Shown: in pieces, positions 1 through 8,928 of the stretch
Layout: each line of letters starts with the position of its first letter
How positions within the stretch are numbered: the first letter of the stretch is position 1
Assembly: GCF_009765275.1 (NCBI RefSeq)
Contig: NZ_VOPH01000018.1
Span: 1 to 54,129, forward strand
Origin: Chachezhania sediminis
GTDB lineage: Bacteria > Pseudomonadota > Alphaproteobacteria > Rhodobacterales > Rhodobacteraceae
Length of the DNA: 54,129 bases
Direction of reading: 5' to 3'
Notes under the pieces: generated by a model
What the model saw: only the letters and a program-made list of their open reading frames with translations
Databases searched by the model: none
What the model was told of the DNA's origin: nothing
Made by a program: the position numbers and the translations under genes

Positions 1-72
1 AGGTCACCGCCAAACCTAACAAATACTCAAAACATCTCTCTGAACAAACACTCCAAGTCATACACCACAACA

Positions 73-92
73 AGCGCCCCGCAAGGGGCGCT
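73..92. other. Perfect hairpin with GCAA tetraloop
   Basis: The sequence shows an 8-bp perfect inverted repeat, AGCGCCCC-GCAA-GGGGCGCT. No T-run follows on the plus strand. On the minus strand it is followed by a weak TGTTGTGGTGT stretch, so it could be a poor terminator for something left of the window. The rest of 1-197 holds no gene that I can support. Confidence 0.35.
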
Positions 93-197
93 GAACTGCG
101 TTCCAGAACGACAAAAAAGACCACGAAGCCGACCCGGCGCAAGGGTTGAAAACCACCACACCAGGCGTTCGAAACCCGCCCCCCAGAAGCTCTGTGT

Positions 198-332
198 GAC
201 CCGCATCCCAAGACGTCGGCCAACACGCTGTGGGTCAACGATTTCACTTATGTCGCCACCTGGAAGGGCTTCGTGTACGTCGCTTTCGTCATCGACGCCT
301 ACTGCGGCTCAATTTTCCTTCACTTGAGCTGA
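198..332 (+). pseudogene. IS3-family transposase (OrfB) fragment
   Basis: A 44-codon open stretch encodes a piece that looks like the start of the DDE catalytic domain of an IS3-type OrfB transposase. It includes TLWVNDFTYVATWKGF and VYVAFVIDAY; the D of VNDF is where the first catalytic aspartate is expected. After VIDAY the family normally continues ARRIVGW, but here the frame runs CGSIFLHLS and stops, so the element breaks near position 300. No OrfA, no second or third catalytic acidic residue and no paired terminal repeats are visible. It is a dead remnant; the exact IS cannot be named from this piece. Confidence 0.75.
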
Positions 333-566
333 GTCTCCGGCCTGACGCGACAGGCCGGACAACGCGGTTGCAAACTGCCTAATCCCGAGGCGTTGCCGTC
401 GCGGCCACCTGCCCAAAAAGCGGTCATTTTGGCCGAAAACGCTTGCTCGGCCCCGCGGCCGAATGAAATCTTGGCGCAGAAAGCTTTAAGCTTGAAATTT
501 TCGTATCTATGCATTTGCATGTGATCCGAGACGGCAAAAATGTCCTGTTGGCAGGGAGAGAAGATA
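333..566 (+). promoter_or_regulatory. Upstream region of the cyclase gene with palindromes
   Basis: No gene is supported here. There is a perfect 9-bp stem (TCCGGCCTG / CAGGCCGGA, 336-359) just after the transposase fragment. A doubled AAGCTT-T-AAGCTT lies at 481-493. A 12-bp palindrome ATGCA-TT-TGCAT lies at 509-520. A possible -35 box TTGAAA is at 492-497, but no good -10 follows at 17 bp. The AT-rich 480-525 stretch, against a GC-rich background, is the likely promoter and operator area for the downstream operon. This is inference from composition and symmetry only. Confidence 0.35.
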
Positions 567-1355
567 ATGACACCCACCGAAACGCTTGCAACGCTGGCCA
601 CCGGGCTTCTGGATGGCACGGTCAAGATTGTCGACTGTACGGCGCCGCTGGGCCCGGACACGCCGCTGCTGAAACTTCCGCCGGAACTTGCCGACGACAC
701 GCCCAAGATCGAGATCCACAAGATCTCGGAATATGGCGACCGCGGGCCGTTCTGGGCCTGGAACTGGCTGAAGCTGGGCGAACATTCCGGCACGCATTAT
801 GACGCGCCGCATCACTGGATCACGGGCAAGGATTACCCGGACGGGTCCACCGACACGATCGATCCGCAGAACTTTGTCGCGCCCGCCAACGTGATCGACT
901 GTTCCGCCGAAGCCGCCGAGAACCCGGATTTCCTGCTGACCGCCGATGGCGTGAAGGCCTGGGAAGCCGAACATGGCGAGATCAAGGAAGGCGAATGGGT
1001 GCTGATGCGCACCGACTGGGACCAGTACAACGGCAGCGAGGAGGCCTTCCTGAACGCCGACGAGACCGGCCCGCACACCCCCGGACCCTCGGTCGATTGC
1101 ATCGAATACCTGATGTCCAAGAAGGCACTGGGCTGGGGCACGCAGTGTATCGGCACCGATGCAGGCGCGGCTGGCGGGTTCGAACCGCCTTTCCCGGCGC
1201 ATAACCTGCTGCACCTGAACAACCGGTACGGCCTGGCGTCGCTGACGAACCTGGACAAGCTGCCGCCGAAGGGCGCGATCCTGATCACGGCACCCCTGAA
1301 GATCGTCAAGGGCACCGGCTCGCCCATCCGGGCGCTGGCGCTGGTCGCAGGCTGA
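567..1355 (+). CDS. Cyclase family protein (kynurenine-formamidase fold)
   Basis: 262 residues. The start at 567 is chosen because GGGAGAG (554-560) sits at good spacing; an in-frame ATG 27 bp upstream has no such site. Residues 73-83 give the family's metal-binding motif H-S-G-T-H-Y-D-A-P-H-H, matching HxGTHxDxPxH of the cyclase/kynurenine formamidase superfamily, which hydrolyses amides, lactones or similar bonds with a divalent metal. Near the C terminus these proteins usually read ENLTNLD; here it reads ASLTNLD (Ala224), so the usual glutamate appears to be missing. It is the first gene of a run with two flavoproteins and an ABC importer, which suggests a catabolic hydrolysis or ring-opening step. 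The substrate is unknown; kynurenine is unlikely given the context. Confidence 0.82.
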   Translation: MTPTETLATLATGLLDGTVKIVDCTAPLGPDTPLLKLPPELADDTPKIEIHKISEYGDRGPFWAWNWLKLGEHSGTHYDAPHHWITGKDYPDGSTDTIDPQNFVAPANVIDCSAEAAENPDFLLTADGVKAWEAEHGEIKEGEWVLMRTDWDQYNGSEEAFLNADETGPHTPGPSVDCIEYLMSKKALGWGTQCIGTDAGAAGGFEPPFPAHNLLHLNNRYGLASLTNLDKLPPKGAILITAPLKIVKGTGSPIRALALVAG

Positions 1356-1368
1356 CGGGCGCGCGACC

Positions 1369-2937
1369 ATGACTTCCTCTGCATATGATGTCGCCATTGT
1401 CGGTTCGGGTATCAACGCGCTGACGGCCGGGGCCATGCTGGCCAAGGCCGGCAAGAAAGTTGCCGTGTTCGAACGCGAAGCGGCGGCGGGCGGCTGCATG
1501 CGGACGGAAGACCTGGGCGAGGGGGTCGTGATCGATCCCCTGGCCACCACCTTCGTGCTCTGGGTGACCGGGGCCGGACATGGCGCGCTGGCAGGGGATC
1601 TGGCGCGCCATGGGGTGGAATTCTGTGCCACCGACACGCCGACGGGTGTGCTGCTGCCCGACGGGCGGGCGCTGGTCTACAAGATGGACCGCGCGGCCAA
1701 TGTCGCGGCCTTCGATGCCGAAGCGGCGGGTGACGGTGCGCAACTGGCCGCGGACCTGGACGGTTTCGGCGCCAAGGCGAACCTGATGTTCGGCCTGATG
1801 GGCGGCGATCCATGGTCCCGCGGCACGGCGAAACTTCTGGCCAAGGAAGGCTGGTCCCGCGGCACCCGCGGCCTGGCGCAGGCCATGGGCGAGGCGCTGA
1901 CATCGATGCGCGCCTGGCTGGAGACGTCCTTCAACGGCGAATTGCCCCGCGCGCTCTGGGCGCCGTGGTGCCTGCATGCCGGGCTGGGACCGGAGGCTGC
2001 ATTTTCCGGCCAGATGGGGCAGGTGATCGGCTTCGCGCTGGAAGTGGCAGGGGCGCCGATCGTCAAGGGCGGCGCGGCAAACATGGTCCGCGGTCTGACC
2101 GCAATCATCGAGGACGCGGGGGGCACCGTCCGCGTCAATGCCGAGGTCGCGAAGGTTTCCACCAACGGCAAGAGGGCCACCGGGCTGGTGCTGGCCGATG
2201 GCGAAACCGTGACGGCGCCGACCGTCCTGGCCTCGGTCACGCCGAACCAGCTTTACGGCTCGCTGGTGCCGGACCACGGCAAGAAGGACGACCTGCGCAA
2301 GTACCGCTATGGCAAGGGCGATTTCCAGATGCACTATGTGCTGGACGGCTCCGTCAACTGGAAAACGCCGGGGCTGGAAAAGGTCCAGCTGCTGCATCTG
2401 ACCCCGGGTCTGGACGGTGTGTCGAAAGCCGGGAACGAGGCCGAGCGCGGCCTGCTGCCCGAGGTGCCGACGATCTGTGTGGGCCAGCCGCTGGCCGCCG
2501 ATCCGTCCCGCGCGCCCCAAGGCAAGTCGATCCTGTGGCTGCAACTTCCCGAGGCGCCGCGCCACGTGAAGGGCGACGCCGCCGGTCTGATCGACGTGCC
2601 CGCGGACGGGCAGTGGACCGAAGCCCTGCGCGAAGCCTATGCCGACCGGATCGAGGCGATCCTGGCCAACCATATCGAGGACTTCCGGTCCCGCGTGGCG
2701 GTGCGCAAGGCGATTTCGCCTGCGGATCTGGAAACGATGAACGTGAACCTTGTGGGGGGCGATCCTTATGGCGGGGCCTGCACAATCGACCAGTTTTTCC
2801 TGTGGCGGCCCTTCGCCGGCAGCACGCGGCACGAAACGGGGATCAAGGGGCTCTATCACATTGGCGCGTCGACCCATCCGGGGCCGGGGCTGTCGGGCGG
2901 GTCGGGCTTTCTGACCGCAAAGGAACTGGGCGCGTAA
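1369..2937 (+). CDS. FAD-dependent oxidoreductase, phytoene-desaturase-like (copy 1)
   Basis: 522 residues. The N terminus carries a dinucleotide-binding Rossmann motif, VAIVGSGINALTAGAMLAKAG (about 9-29), followed by a charged residue and AAGGCMRTE, the arrangement of CrtI/PYROXD2-type amine-oxidase-fold flavoproteins. The C terminus has the FAD-closing motif GLYHIGASTHPGPGLSGGSG. It starts 13 bp after the cyclase stop and 34 bp before a paralogue of similar length (2972-4513), so the two may act on successive bonds or as a pair. No carotenoid genes lie nearby, so carotene desaturation is unlikely. A role in oxidising an imported or hydrolysed organic compound is inferred from the operon. 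Confidence 0.85.
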   Translation: MTSSAYDVAIVGSGINALTAGAMLAKAGKKVAVFEREAAAGGCMRTEDLGEGVVIDPLATTFVLWVTGAGHGALAGDLARHGVEFCATDTPTGVLLPDGRALVYKMDRAANVAAFDAEAAGDGAQLAADLDGFGAKANLMFGLMGGDPWSRGTAKLLAKEGWSRGTRGLAQAMGEALTSMRAWLETSFNGELPRALWAPWCLHAGLGPEAAFSGQMGQVIGFALEVAGAPIVKGGAANMVRGLTAIIEDAGGTVRVNAEVAKVSTNGKRATGLVLADGETVTAPTVLASVTPNQLYGSLVPDHGKKDDLRKYRYGKGDFQMHYVLDGSVNWKTPGLEKVQLLHLTPGLDGVSKAGNEAERGLLPEVPTICVGQPLAADPSRAPQGKSILWLQLPEAPRHVKGDAAGLIDVPADGQWTEALREAYADRIEAILANHIEDFRSRVAVRKAISPADLETMNVNLVGGDPYGGACTIDQFFLWRPFAGSTRHETGIKGLYHIGASTHPGPGLSGGSGFLTAKELGA

Positions 2938-2971
2938 CGGCCGAAAACCCGATCCGCAGCGGAGAGAGATC

Positions 2972-4513
2972 ATGAGCGACACGGTCACCATCATCGGAGC
3001 GGGGATCAACGGCCTGGTGGCCGCGGCCGATCTGGCCGCGCGCGGCCGCAAGGTGCAGGTCTTCGAACGCGGTCCCGCACCGGGCGGGGCCGTCCGGACC
3101 GAGGAACTGACCCTGCCGGGCTTTCGCCACGACGTGGCGGCGATGAACCTGTCGATGTTCGCCGGTTCCGGTTTTATGGCCAAACACGGGGCCGAGATGG
3201 CGCAGCACGGGCTGGAGTTCGTGCCCATCGACCGCCCCTTCGCCCAGGCGCTGGAACCGGGTGACTATCTTGGCGTGACCAAGGACCTGGACGAGACGCT
3301 GGCGACCTTCCATTCCGAGGCCGACAAGGAAGCCTGGAAGGCGCTGATGGCAGGCTTCCCGTCACGTGTCGGTGCCGTGGGTGGCCTGCTGGGCACGCCG
3401 ATGAAGCGCGGTCCCTTGCTGAAATTCCTGTGGAAACAGTGGCGGGCCCTGGGCGCGGCCGGGCTGGTGGACACGGCGCAGTTTTTGCTGACCTCGCCCC
3501 GCACCTGGCTGACGGAAACCTTCGAGGATCCCCGGATCCATGCGGCCCTGTCGAGTTGGGGCATGCACCTGGACTTTGCCCCCGACATCGCGGGCGGCGC
3601 GATCTTTCCCTACCTGGAAGCCATGGGCGGCCATTTCATGGGGATGGTCATCGGTAAGGGCGGCGCGGCCACGGTGACCGACGCGCTGGTCAGGATGATC
3701 GAGGCGCATGGCGGTACCGTCACCTGCGATGCCGAAGTGACGGCGATCCGGCATTCCGCGGGCAAGGTCACCGGGGTGACCCTGAACGGGGAGACCGTGC
3801 CTTCGGGAACCGTGCTGGCGGGTCTTGCGCCGGTCCACATGGCGCGGCTGACGGGGGCCACGGGGAATGCGGGCTTTGACGTCGGCCTGAAGGATTACCA
3901 ATATGCGCCCGGCACGATGATGATCCACCTGGCGCTGGACGCGCCGGTGCCGTGGATCGCGAAGCAGATGAACGATTTCGCCTATGTCCACGTCGGCAGG
4001 TCCATCGACGGCGCCGCCAAGGTCTATGCCGAAGCCATGGCCGGTCTTCTGCCGGAAGCCCCGCTGCTGGTTGTGGGCCAGCCCACGCGCTTTGACCCGT
4101 CCCGGGCGCCCGAGGGCAAGCATACGCTGTGGGTCCAGGTCCGCATGGTGCCGGGCCGGATTCGTGGGGACGCCGCGCGCCAGATCACGGCGACAGACTG
4201 GGATGGCGCCAGGACGGCGATGGCCGACCGTGCGCTGGACCTGATCGAAGAACAGGCGCCGGGCTTCAGGGCCACCATCCTTGGCCGGCACGATGTCTCT
4301 CCGCTGGACCTGGAGGCCGGGAACCCGAACCTTGTCGGCGGCGACCAGGTCTGCGGATCGCACCACATGCGGCAGAACTTCCTTTATCGCCCCGTGCGCG
4401 GCTTTGCCGACGGAACGACGCCCATCTCCGGGCTCCACATGATCGGCGCTGCCGTGTGGCCTGGGGCCGGCACCGGCGCCGGTTCCGGCTTCTTCAAGGC
4501 GCAGGAGCTTTGA
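2972..4513 (+). CDS. FAD-dependent oxidoreductase, phytoene-desaturase-like (copy 2)
   Basis: 513 residues, preceded by GGAGAGAG (2960-2967). The N-terminal FAD motif VTIIGAGINGLVAAADLAARG is followed by ERGPAPGGAVRTEE, and the C terminus reads GLHMIGAAVWPGAGTGAGSG. Overall layout and many blocks match the preceding gene: LVVGQPTRFDPSRAPEGKHTL here against ICVGQPLAADPSRAPQGKSIL there, and NLVGGDQVCG against NLVGGDPYGG. That indicates an old tandem duplication with clear divergence. Family members (PYROXD2/phytoene-desaturase group) use FAD to dehydrogenate varied substrates. It probably acts with copy 1 and the cyclase. The reaction cannot be named from sequence. Confidence 0.85.
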   Translation: MSDTVTIIGAGINGLVAAADLAARGRKVQVFERGPAPGGAVRTEELTLPGFRHDVAAMNLSMFAGSGFMAKHGAEMAQHGLEFVPIDRPFAQALEPGDYLGVTKDLDETLATFHSEADKEAWKALMAGFPSRVGAVGGLLGTPMKRGPLLKFLWKQWRALGAAGLVDTAQFLLTSPRTWLTETFEDPRIHAALSSWGMHLDFAPDIAGGAIFPYLEAMGGHFMGMVIGKGGAATVTDALVRMIEAHGGTVTCDAEVTAIRHSAGKVTGVTLNGETVPSGTVLAGLAPVHMARLTGATGNAGFDVGLKDYQYAPGTMMIHLALDAPVPWIAKQMNDFAYVHVGRSIDGAAKVYAEAMAGLLPEAPLLVVGQPTRFDPSRAPEGKHTLWVQVRMVPGRIRGDAARQITATDWDGARTAMADRALDLIEEQAPGFRATILGRHDVSPLDLEAGNPNLVGGDQVCGSHHMRQNFLYRPVRGFADGTTPISGLHMIGAAVWPGAGTGAGSGFFKAQEL

Positions 4514-4604
4514 TGCGCCGCCCGCGCGCCCGGGGCCCGCGGAACGCCCAAGACCTCGACCCCGCAAACGGGGCGACCCCAACCAGACCAACAGGAGACA
4601 GCAG

Positions 4605-6134
4605 ATGACACCCCTATTTTCCAGACGCGGATTTCTAGGTGCGGCTGCCGCGCTGACCGCCGTCCTGTACGGCGCGGGCGATGTGGCGGCCCAAAGCGGC
4701 GACCTGACCATCGCCTACAACATCCCCGTGCAAAGCTGGGACCCGACCACCGGCCCCGCCGCCGTGAACCCGGTGCTTCAGTCGGTCTATCTGGCGGTCT
4801 TCGACCGCTTCATCGGCCAGGCGCCGGATCTCAGCTTCATTCCCGGCATCCTGACGGAGTGGAGCTTCTCGGACGACAAGTCGACCGTGTCGATGACCGT
4901 CCGCGACGATGCGGTCTGGCACAACGGTACGCCCGTGACGCCCGAAGACGTCGTCTGGTCGCTGCAACGCGCGGCGAACCCGGAAACCGGCAACCCGATG
5001 CAGTTCGTCTGGGGCAAGATCGACAACTACAAGATCGACGGCAATGTCATCACCGCCGACGTCAAGGAGTTCGAACCGGCCTTCTTCAAGTGGATGGCCT
5101 TCCTGACAGGTTTCGTCCTGCCCAAGGACTATTATGAAGAGGTCGGCGCCGAAGGCTTCGAAAAAGCCCCCATCGGCAGCGGCCCCTACATGGTCGACGC
5201 CTTCGAACCCGGCGCCTTCGTCCGTCTGAAGGCCTTCCCCGACTACTGGGGCGGCGCGCCGGAATACGAGACTGTCACCATCAAGTTCGTGACCGATCCG
5301 GCCAGCCGGGTGGCGGAAGTGGAATCCGGCAATTCCGACATCACGGTCAACATCCCCTACGAGGAATACGACCGCCTGATCGCCAAGGACGGCCTGACCG
5401 GCGAGGCGGTTCCGATCACCGATATCGGCATGATCTTCCTGAACGACGTCGACGTGATGCTGGACAAGAACGTCCGCCTGGCCGCCCATTATGCCATCGA
5501 CAAGCAGCTGATCATCGACCGACTGCTGCGCGGCTATGGCGTGCCGCTGGCGACGCTGGAAGCGCCCGGTTATGCCGCCTTCGACGAGTCGATCACCTTC
5601 CCCTACGACCCGGAAAAGGCCAAGGAACTGCTGGCGGCGTCGGGCTATTCCGTTGACAATCCGGTGAAGTTCACGATCCAGACCACCCGCGGTTTCAAGC
5701 CCAAGGATTACGAGATGATCCAGGCCATCGTGGGCATGTGGCGCAAGGTGGGTATCGACGCCACCATCGAGGTCTACGACATCGCCAAGCACTATGAGCT
5801 GCGCGCGACCGATCAGCTGGCGCCGGCGGCGTTCTACAACTGGGGCAACTCCATCGGCGACCCGTCGACGGCCACCGGGTTTTCGATGTTCGGCCCGTCA
5901 CCCCACTCGGTCTGGGATTCGCAGGACCTGATCGACAAGATCGGCCCGCTGTTTTCCGAAGCGGACGAGGAAAAGCGCATCCAGGGGTACAAGGACGTGT
6001 CGGCCTATATCGCCGAAAACGGCTATGTGATCCCGCTGCTGCAATACGTCATGCCCATCGTCCATTCGGACAAGGTGAAGGTCACGCCCTACACCTCGGG
6101 CGACCTGCTGCCGCAGGCGATGACCGCGCAGTGA
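4605..6134 (+). CDS. ABC transporter substrate-binding protein, peptide/Opp type (SBP_bac_5)
   Basis: 509 residues, preceded by AACAGGAGACAG. The N terminus has SRRGFLGAAAALTAVLYGAG and an AQS cleavage site, resembling a Tat or Sec signal peptide, so the product is periplasmic. The mature part shows the SBP_bac_5 layout: LTEWSFSDDKSTVSMTVRDD, HNGTPVTPEDVVWSLQRA, GSGPYMV and a long C-terminal lobe. This family delivers peptides, nickel, opines, sugars or other small organics to Dpp/Opp permeases. It is followed by a strong hairpin (6145-6174) and then both permeases and both ATPases, making a complete importer. Its substrate is presumably what the upstream cyclase and oxidases process. Confidence 0.9.
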   Translation: MTPLFSRRGFLGAAAALTAVLYGAGDVAAQSGDLTIAYNIPVQSWDPTTGPAAVNPVLQSVYLAVFDRFIGQAPDLSFIPGILTEWSFSDDKSTVSMTVRDDAVWHNGTPVTPEDVVWSLQRAANPETGNPMQFVWGKIDNYKIDGNVITADVKEFEPAFFKWMAFLTGFVLPKDYYEEVGAEGFEKAPIGSGPYMVDAFEPGAFVRLKAFPDYWGGAPEYETVTIKFVTDPASRVAEVESGNSDITVNIPYEEYDRLIAKDGLTGEAVPITDIGMIFLNDVDVMLDKNVRLAAHYAIDKQLIIDRLLRGYGVPLATLEAPGYAAFDESITFPYDPEKAKELLAASGYSVDNPVKFTIQTTRGFKPKDYEMIQAIVGMWRKVGIDATIEVYDIAKHYELRATDQLAPAAFYNWGNSIGDPSTATGFSMFGPSPHSVWDSQDLIDKIGPLFSEADEEKRIQGYKDVSAYIAENGYVIPLLQYVMPIVHSDKVKVTPYTSGDLLPQAMTAQ

Positions 6135-6144
6135 TCTGACGACC

Positions 6145-6174
6145 GTCCCGGGCTGCCGCGTCGCGGCCCGGGAC
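6145..6174 (+). terminator. Hairpin between SBP and permease genes (partial terminator or RNA-stabilising structure)
   Basis: A perfect 9-bp stem GTCCCGGGC / GCCCGGGAC with a 12-nt loop is followed by CCTTTCC, only weakly T-rich. It lies in the 64-bp gap between the binding-protein gene and the permease gene. In ABC operons such hairpins commonly raise the amount of binding-protein mRNA relative to the membrane parts. That function is inferred from position. Confidence 0.5.
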
Positions 6175-6198
6175 CCTTTCCGAAGAAACCCTCCCCCT

Positions 6199-7206
6199 AT
6201 GTTTGCCCGAACCCTCCTCTTTCGCCTCTCGACCGCGCTGGTCACGCTTTTCGGTGTGGCGGTGGTGGTCTTCGTGCTGGTCCGCGTGGCCCCGGGCAAT
6301 CCGATTGCCATGATGCTGCCCCCCGGTGCGACCGAGGAAGACATCGCCCGCCTGACCGCCCTTTACGGCTTTGACAAAAGCCTGCCGGAACAGTTCGTGA
6401 TCTGGCTGGGCGGCGTGTTGCAGGGGGATTTCGGCACCTCGATCACGCTGCGCCAGCCTGTGGACCAACTGGTCCTGTCGCGCCTGCCGGCCACGCTGGA
6501 ACTGTCGGTCATGGCGCTGTTCATCGCCCTTGCGCTGGGCGGGGCCGTGGCCGTCATCGGTGCCCGCCGCCGGGGTACAGGGACCGAGCTGGGGTTGGAC
6601 CTGGGCAGTGCCGCCGTCCTGTCGATCCCGGATTTCCTGTGGGGGCTGCTGTTCGTCCTTCTGTTCGGGGTGCTGTGGCCGGTCCTGTCGATTTCCGGCC
6701 GTATCGATCCGCGGATCGAGTTCGAATTCGCCACCCGTTTCTATGTCGTCGAGGGCATCCTGCGGGGCCGCTTCGACGTGGTCGGCAGTACGCTGGCCCA
6801 CATGCTGATGCCCGCCATGGCGCTGGCGCTGCCGCTGGCTGCCATGATCGCGCAGGTCCTGAAGCAGAACCTGAAAGAAGTACTGCGGCTGGACTATACC
6901 AACCTGTCCCGTGTCCACGGCTTTTCCGAAACCGCGGTGATCCTGCGGGACGCGCTGCAGAACGCGGCGCTGCCGACGCTGACGCTGGTGGGGGTGCAGT
7001 TCACCTTCCTGATCGGCGGCACGGTGATCGTGGAACGGTTGTTCGCCTACGAAGGTCTGGGCAACATGGCCATCGACGCGGTGATCAACCGGGACCTGCC
7101 GCTGATCCAGGGGATCGTGCTGGTCTTTGCCGTCCTCTTCATCGCGATCAACCTGGCGGTGGACCTGTCCTATGCCCTGCTGAACCCGAGGCTTCGCAAT
7201 GGCTGA
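6199..7206 (+). CDS. ABC transporter permease, DppB type
   Basis: 335 residues with about six membrane segments. The first is at about 10-31 (LVTLFGVAVVVFVLVRVAPGNP); the RVAPGNP exit motif is typical of DppB/OppB proteins. The mid-protein ATLELSVMALFIALALGGAVAVIGA and the cytoplasmic EAA loop (RVHGFSETAVILRDALQNAALP) contact the ATPase subunits. It forms the inner-membrane channel with the next gene, whose ATG overlaps its 3' end by 8 bp, which indicates translational coupling. It belongs to the importer served by the upstream SBP. Confidence 0.92.
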   Translation: MFARTLLFRLSTALVTLFGVAVVVFVLVRVAPGNPIAMMLPPGATEEDIARLTALYGFDKSLPEQFVIWLGGVLQGDFGTSITLRQPVDQLVLSRLPATLELSVMALFIALALGGAVAVIGARRRGTGTELGLDLGSAAVLSIPDFLWGLLFVLLFGVLWPVLSISGRIDPRIEFEFATRFYVVEGILRGRFDVVGSTLAHMLMPAMALALPLAAMIAQVLKQNLKEVLRLDYTNLSRVHGFSETAVILRDALQNAALPTLTLVGVQFTFLIGGTVIVERLFAYEGLGNMAIDAVINRDLPLIQGIVLVFAVLFIAINLAVDLSYALLNPRLRNG

Positions 7207-8062
7207 TACCACCCTTACCGCGCCGCGCAGCCGCAATCGCGGCCTGAACCTGCGGTTCTGGTTACCGCTGTTCTGGGTCGTGCTGCTGATCTTGGCGGCG
7301 GTCTTCGCGCCTTGGGTCGCGCCCAGGGATCCGCTGGCGCAGGACCTGTTCCTGGAACGCCTGCCGCCTTTCTTCATGAAAGGGACGGAACCCGGCTACT
7401 GGCTGGGCACCGACAGCCTGGGCCGTGACGTGCTGTCCCGGATGATCTACGGTGCGCGGATCGCGCTGATCGTCAGCTTTACCGCCGCCACGCTGACCTG
7501 TATCTTCGGGTCCGTCCTTGGCCTGGTCGCCGGCTATTTCGGCGGCTGGTGGGACACCGTGATTTCCCGCCTGGTCGACATCTGGATGTCCTTCCCGCCG
7601 GTCCTCTTCGCCGTTCTGCTGGTCGCCGTCATGGGCACCGGCCTGTGGTCCGTGATCGCTGCCATCGTGCTGATCGACTGGACCCGCTTTGCCCGCGTCA
7701 TCCGGGCCGAAACGCTGGTGCAGGCGCGGATGGATTATGTCGACAGCGCCCGCATCGGGGGCGCGCGGCGGATCTCGACCCTGGTGTCGGAAATCCTGCC
7801 CAACGTGCTGCCGTCGATCATCGCGCTTCTGACCCTGGAAATGGGCATCGCCGTGATTGTCGAGGCCATCCTGAGCTTTGTGAACCTGTCGATCTCTTCC
7901 GACGATCCGACCTGGGGCAGCATGATCGCCGAAGGTCGCGGCGCCATCTACTTTGCCTGGTGGGTGCTGCTGTTCCCGCTGATCGCGCTCTTCCTGACCG
8001 TTCTCAGCTTCTCGCAACTGGGCGAGGGGATGAAGCAACGCTTCGATCCGGTGCTGCAATGA
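7199..8062 (+). CDS. ABC transporter permease, DppC type
   Basis: 287 residues. It has the short cytoplasmic N terminus and first helix (FWLPLFWVVLLILAAVFAPWVAP) seen in DppC/OppC, then PRDPLAQDLFLERLPP and the conserved YWLGTDSLGRDVLSRMIYGAR. The EAA loop is DYVDSARIGGARRISTLVSEILPN. It overlaps the DppB-like gene by 8 bp and the first ATPase gene by 4 bp (ATGA). It pairs with the DppB-like protein to form the translocation pore. Confidence 0.92.
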   Translation: MADTTLTAPRSRNRGLNLRFWLPLFWVVLLILAAVFAPWVAPRDPLAQDLFLERLPPFFMKGTEPGYWLGTDSLGRDVLSRMIYGARIALIVSFTAATLTCIFGSVLGLVAGYFGGWWDTVISRLVDIWMSFPPVLFAVLLVAVMGTGLWSVIAAIVLIDWTRFARVIRAETLVQARMDYVDSARIGGARRISTLVSEILPNVLPSIIALLTLEMGIAVIVEAILSFVNLSISSDDPTWGSMIAEGRGAIYFAWWVLLFPLIALFLTVLSFSQLGEGMKQRFDPVLQ

Positions 8063-8928
8063 CCGACCGTCCGACCCTTGATATCCTGCAGCTGACCGTC
8101 ACCCTGCGCGGCGGCAGGAAGCTGCTGCGCGACGTGTCCCTGAAGGTGCAGCCGGGCGAGGTCCGCGCGCTGGTGGGCGAAAGCGGCGCCGGCAAGTCGA
8201 TGATCGGCAAGGCGGTGCTGGGCATCCTGCCCCCCAACATCAAGCCGACCGAGGGAGAGATCCTTCTGGATACCCATCACCTGAACGCGATGACCCCGGT
8301 CACTAGGCGCAGGACCGTGTCGAAGATCGCGTCGCTGATCCCGCAGGATCCGCTGACGGCGCTGAACCCGGTAAGGAAGATAGGTCCCCAGATCGTCGAT
8401 CCGCTGATCCACATCCACGGTTGGTCCCGTGACAAGGCGCGGGAGCGGGCGCGCGAACTGCTGGACCGGGTCCAGATCCGGAACACTGATCGCGTCCTGC
8501 AAAGCTATCCGCACGAACTGTCGGGCGGCATGCGCCAGCGGGTACTGATCGCGTCGGCCTTCGCGCCGTCGCCCCGGCTGATCGTGGCGGACGAACCGAC
8601 CACGGCGCTGGACGTCACCGTGCAGAAACAGATCCTGCGCCTGATCCGCGAGCTTCAGCAGGAAACCGGGACCGCCGTCCTGTTCGTGACCCATGACATG
8701 GGCGTCGTGGCCAAGATCAGCCAGCGCGTGTCGGTCCTGTTCGCCGGCCGGGTGATGGAGGACGCCGCGACCGAGGATGTCTTCCGCAATCCACAGCACC
8801 CCTATACCGAGGCGCTGATCGCGGCGACGCCCAGCTACAGCGACCTGAACCGCAGCTTCTCGCCCGTGCCGCCGGCGCTGATCGCCGACCTGCACGCGAA
8901 GATCGCGGCAGAGGAGGCAGCGTCATGA
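8059..8928 (+). CDS. ABC transporter ATP-binding protein, DppD type
   Basis: 289 residues; the start at 8059 overlaps the permease stop (ATGA). Walker A is GESGAGKS (40-47), the signature is LSGGMRQR, and Walker B with its switch region reads [12 protein letters not shown]. The C terminus has the oligopeptide-type extension with [16 protein letters not shown]. It powers import together with the DppF-like protein encoded next, with a 4-bp overlap. Two different ATPases per transporter is the norm for this family. Confidence 0.93.
   Translation: MTDRPTLDILQLTVTLRGGRKLLRDVSLKVQPGEVRALVGESGAGKSMIGKAVLGILPPNIKPTEGEILLDTHHLNAMTPVTRRRTVSKIASLIPQDPLTALNPVRKIGPQIVDPLIHIHGWSRDKARERARELLDRVQIRNTDRVLQSYPHELSGGMRQRVLIASAFAPSPRLIVADEPTTALDVTVQKQILRLIRELQQETGTAVLFVTHDMGVVAKISQRVSVLFAGRVMEDAATEDVFRNPQHPYTEALIAATPSYSDLNRSFSPVPPALIADLHAKIAAEEAAS

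Noticed and set aside
1306-3228. Long minus-strand frame opposite the flavoprotein genes
   Set aside because: Arginine- and glycine-rich shadow of the clear plus-strand genes, with no recognisable domain.
1369-4513. Carotenoid biosynthesis (crtI) genes
   Set aside because: The fold matches, but no crtB, crtE or crtY lies nearby and the context is a cyclase and a peptide-type importer.
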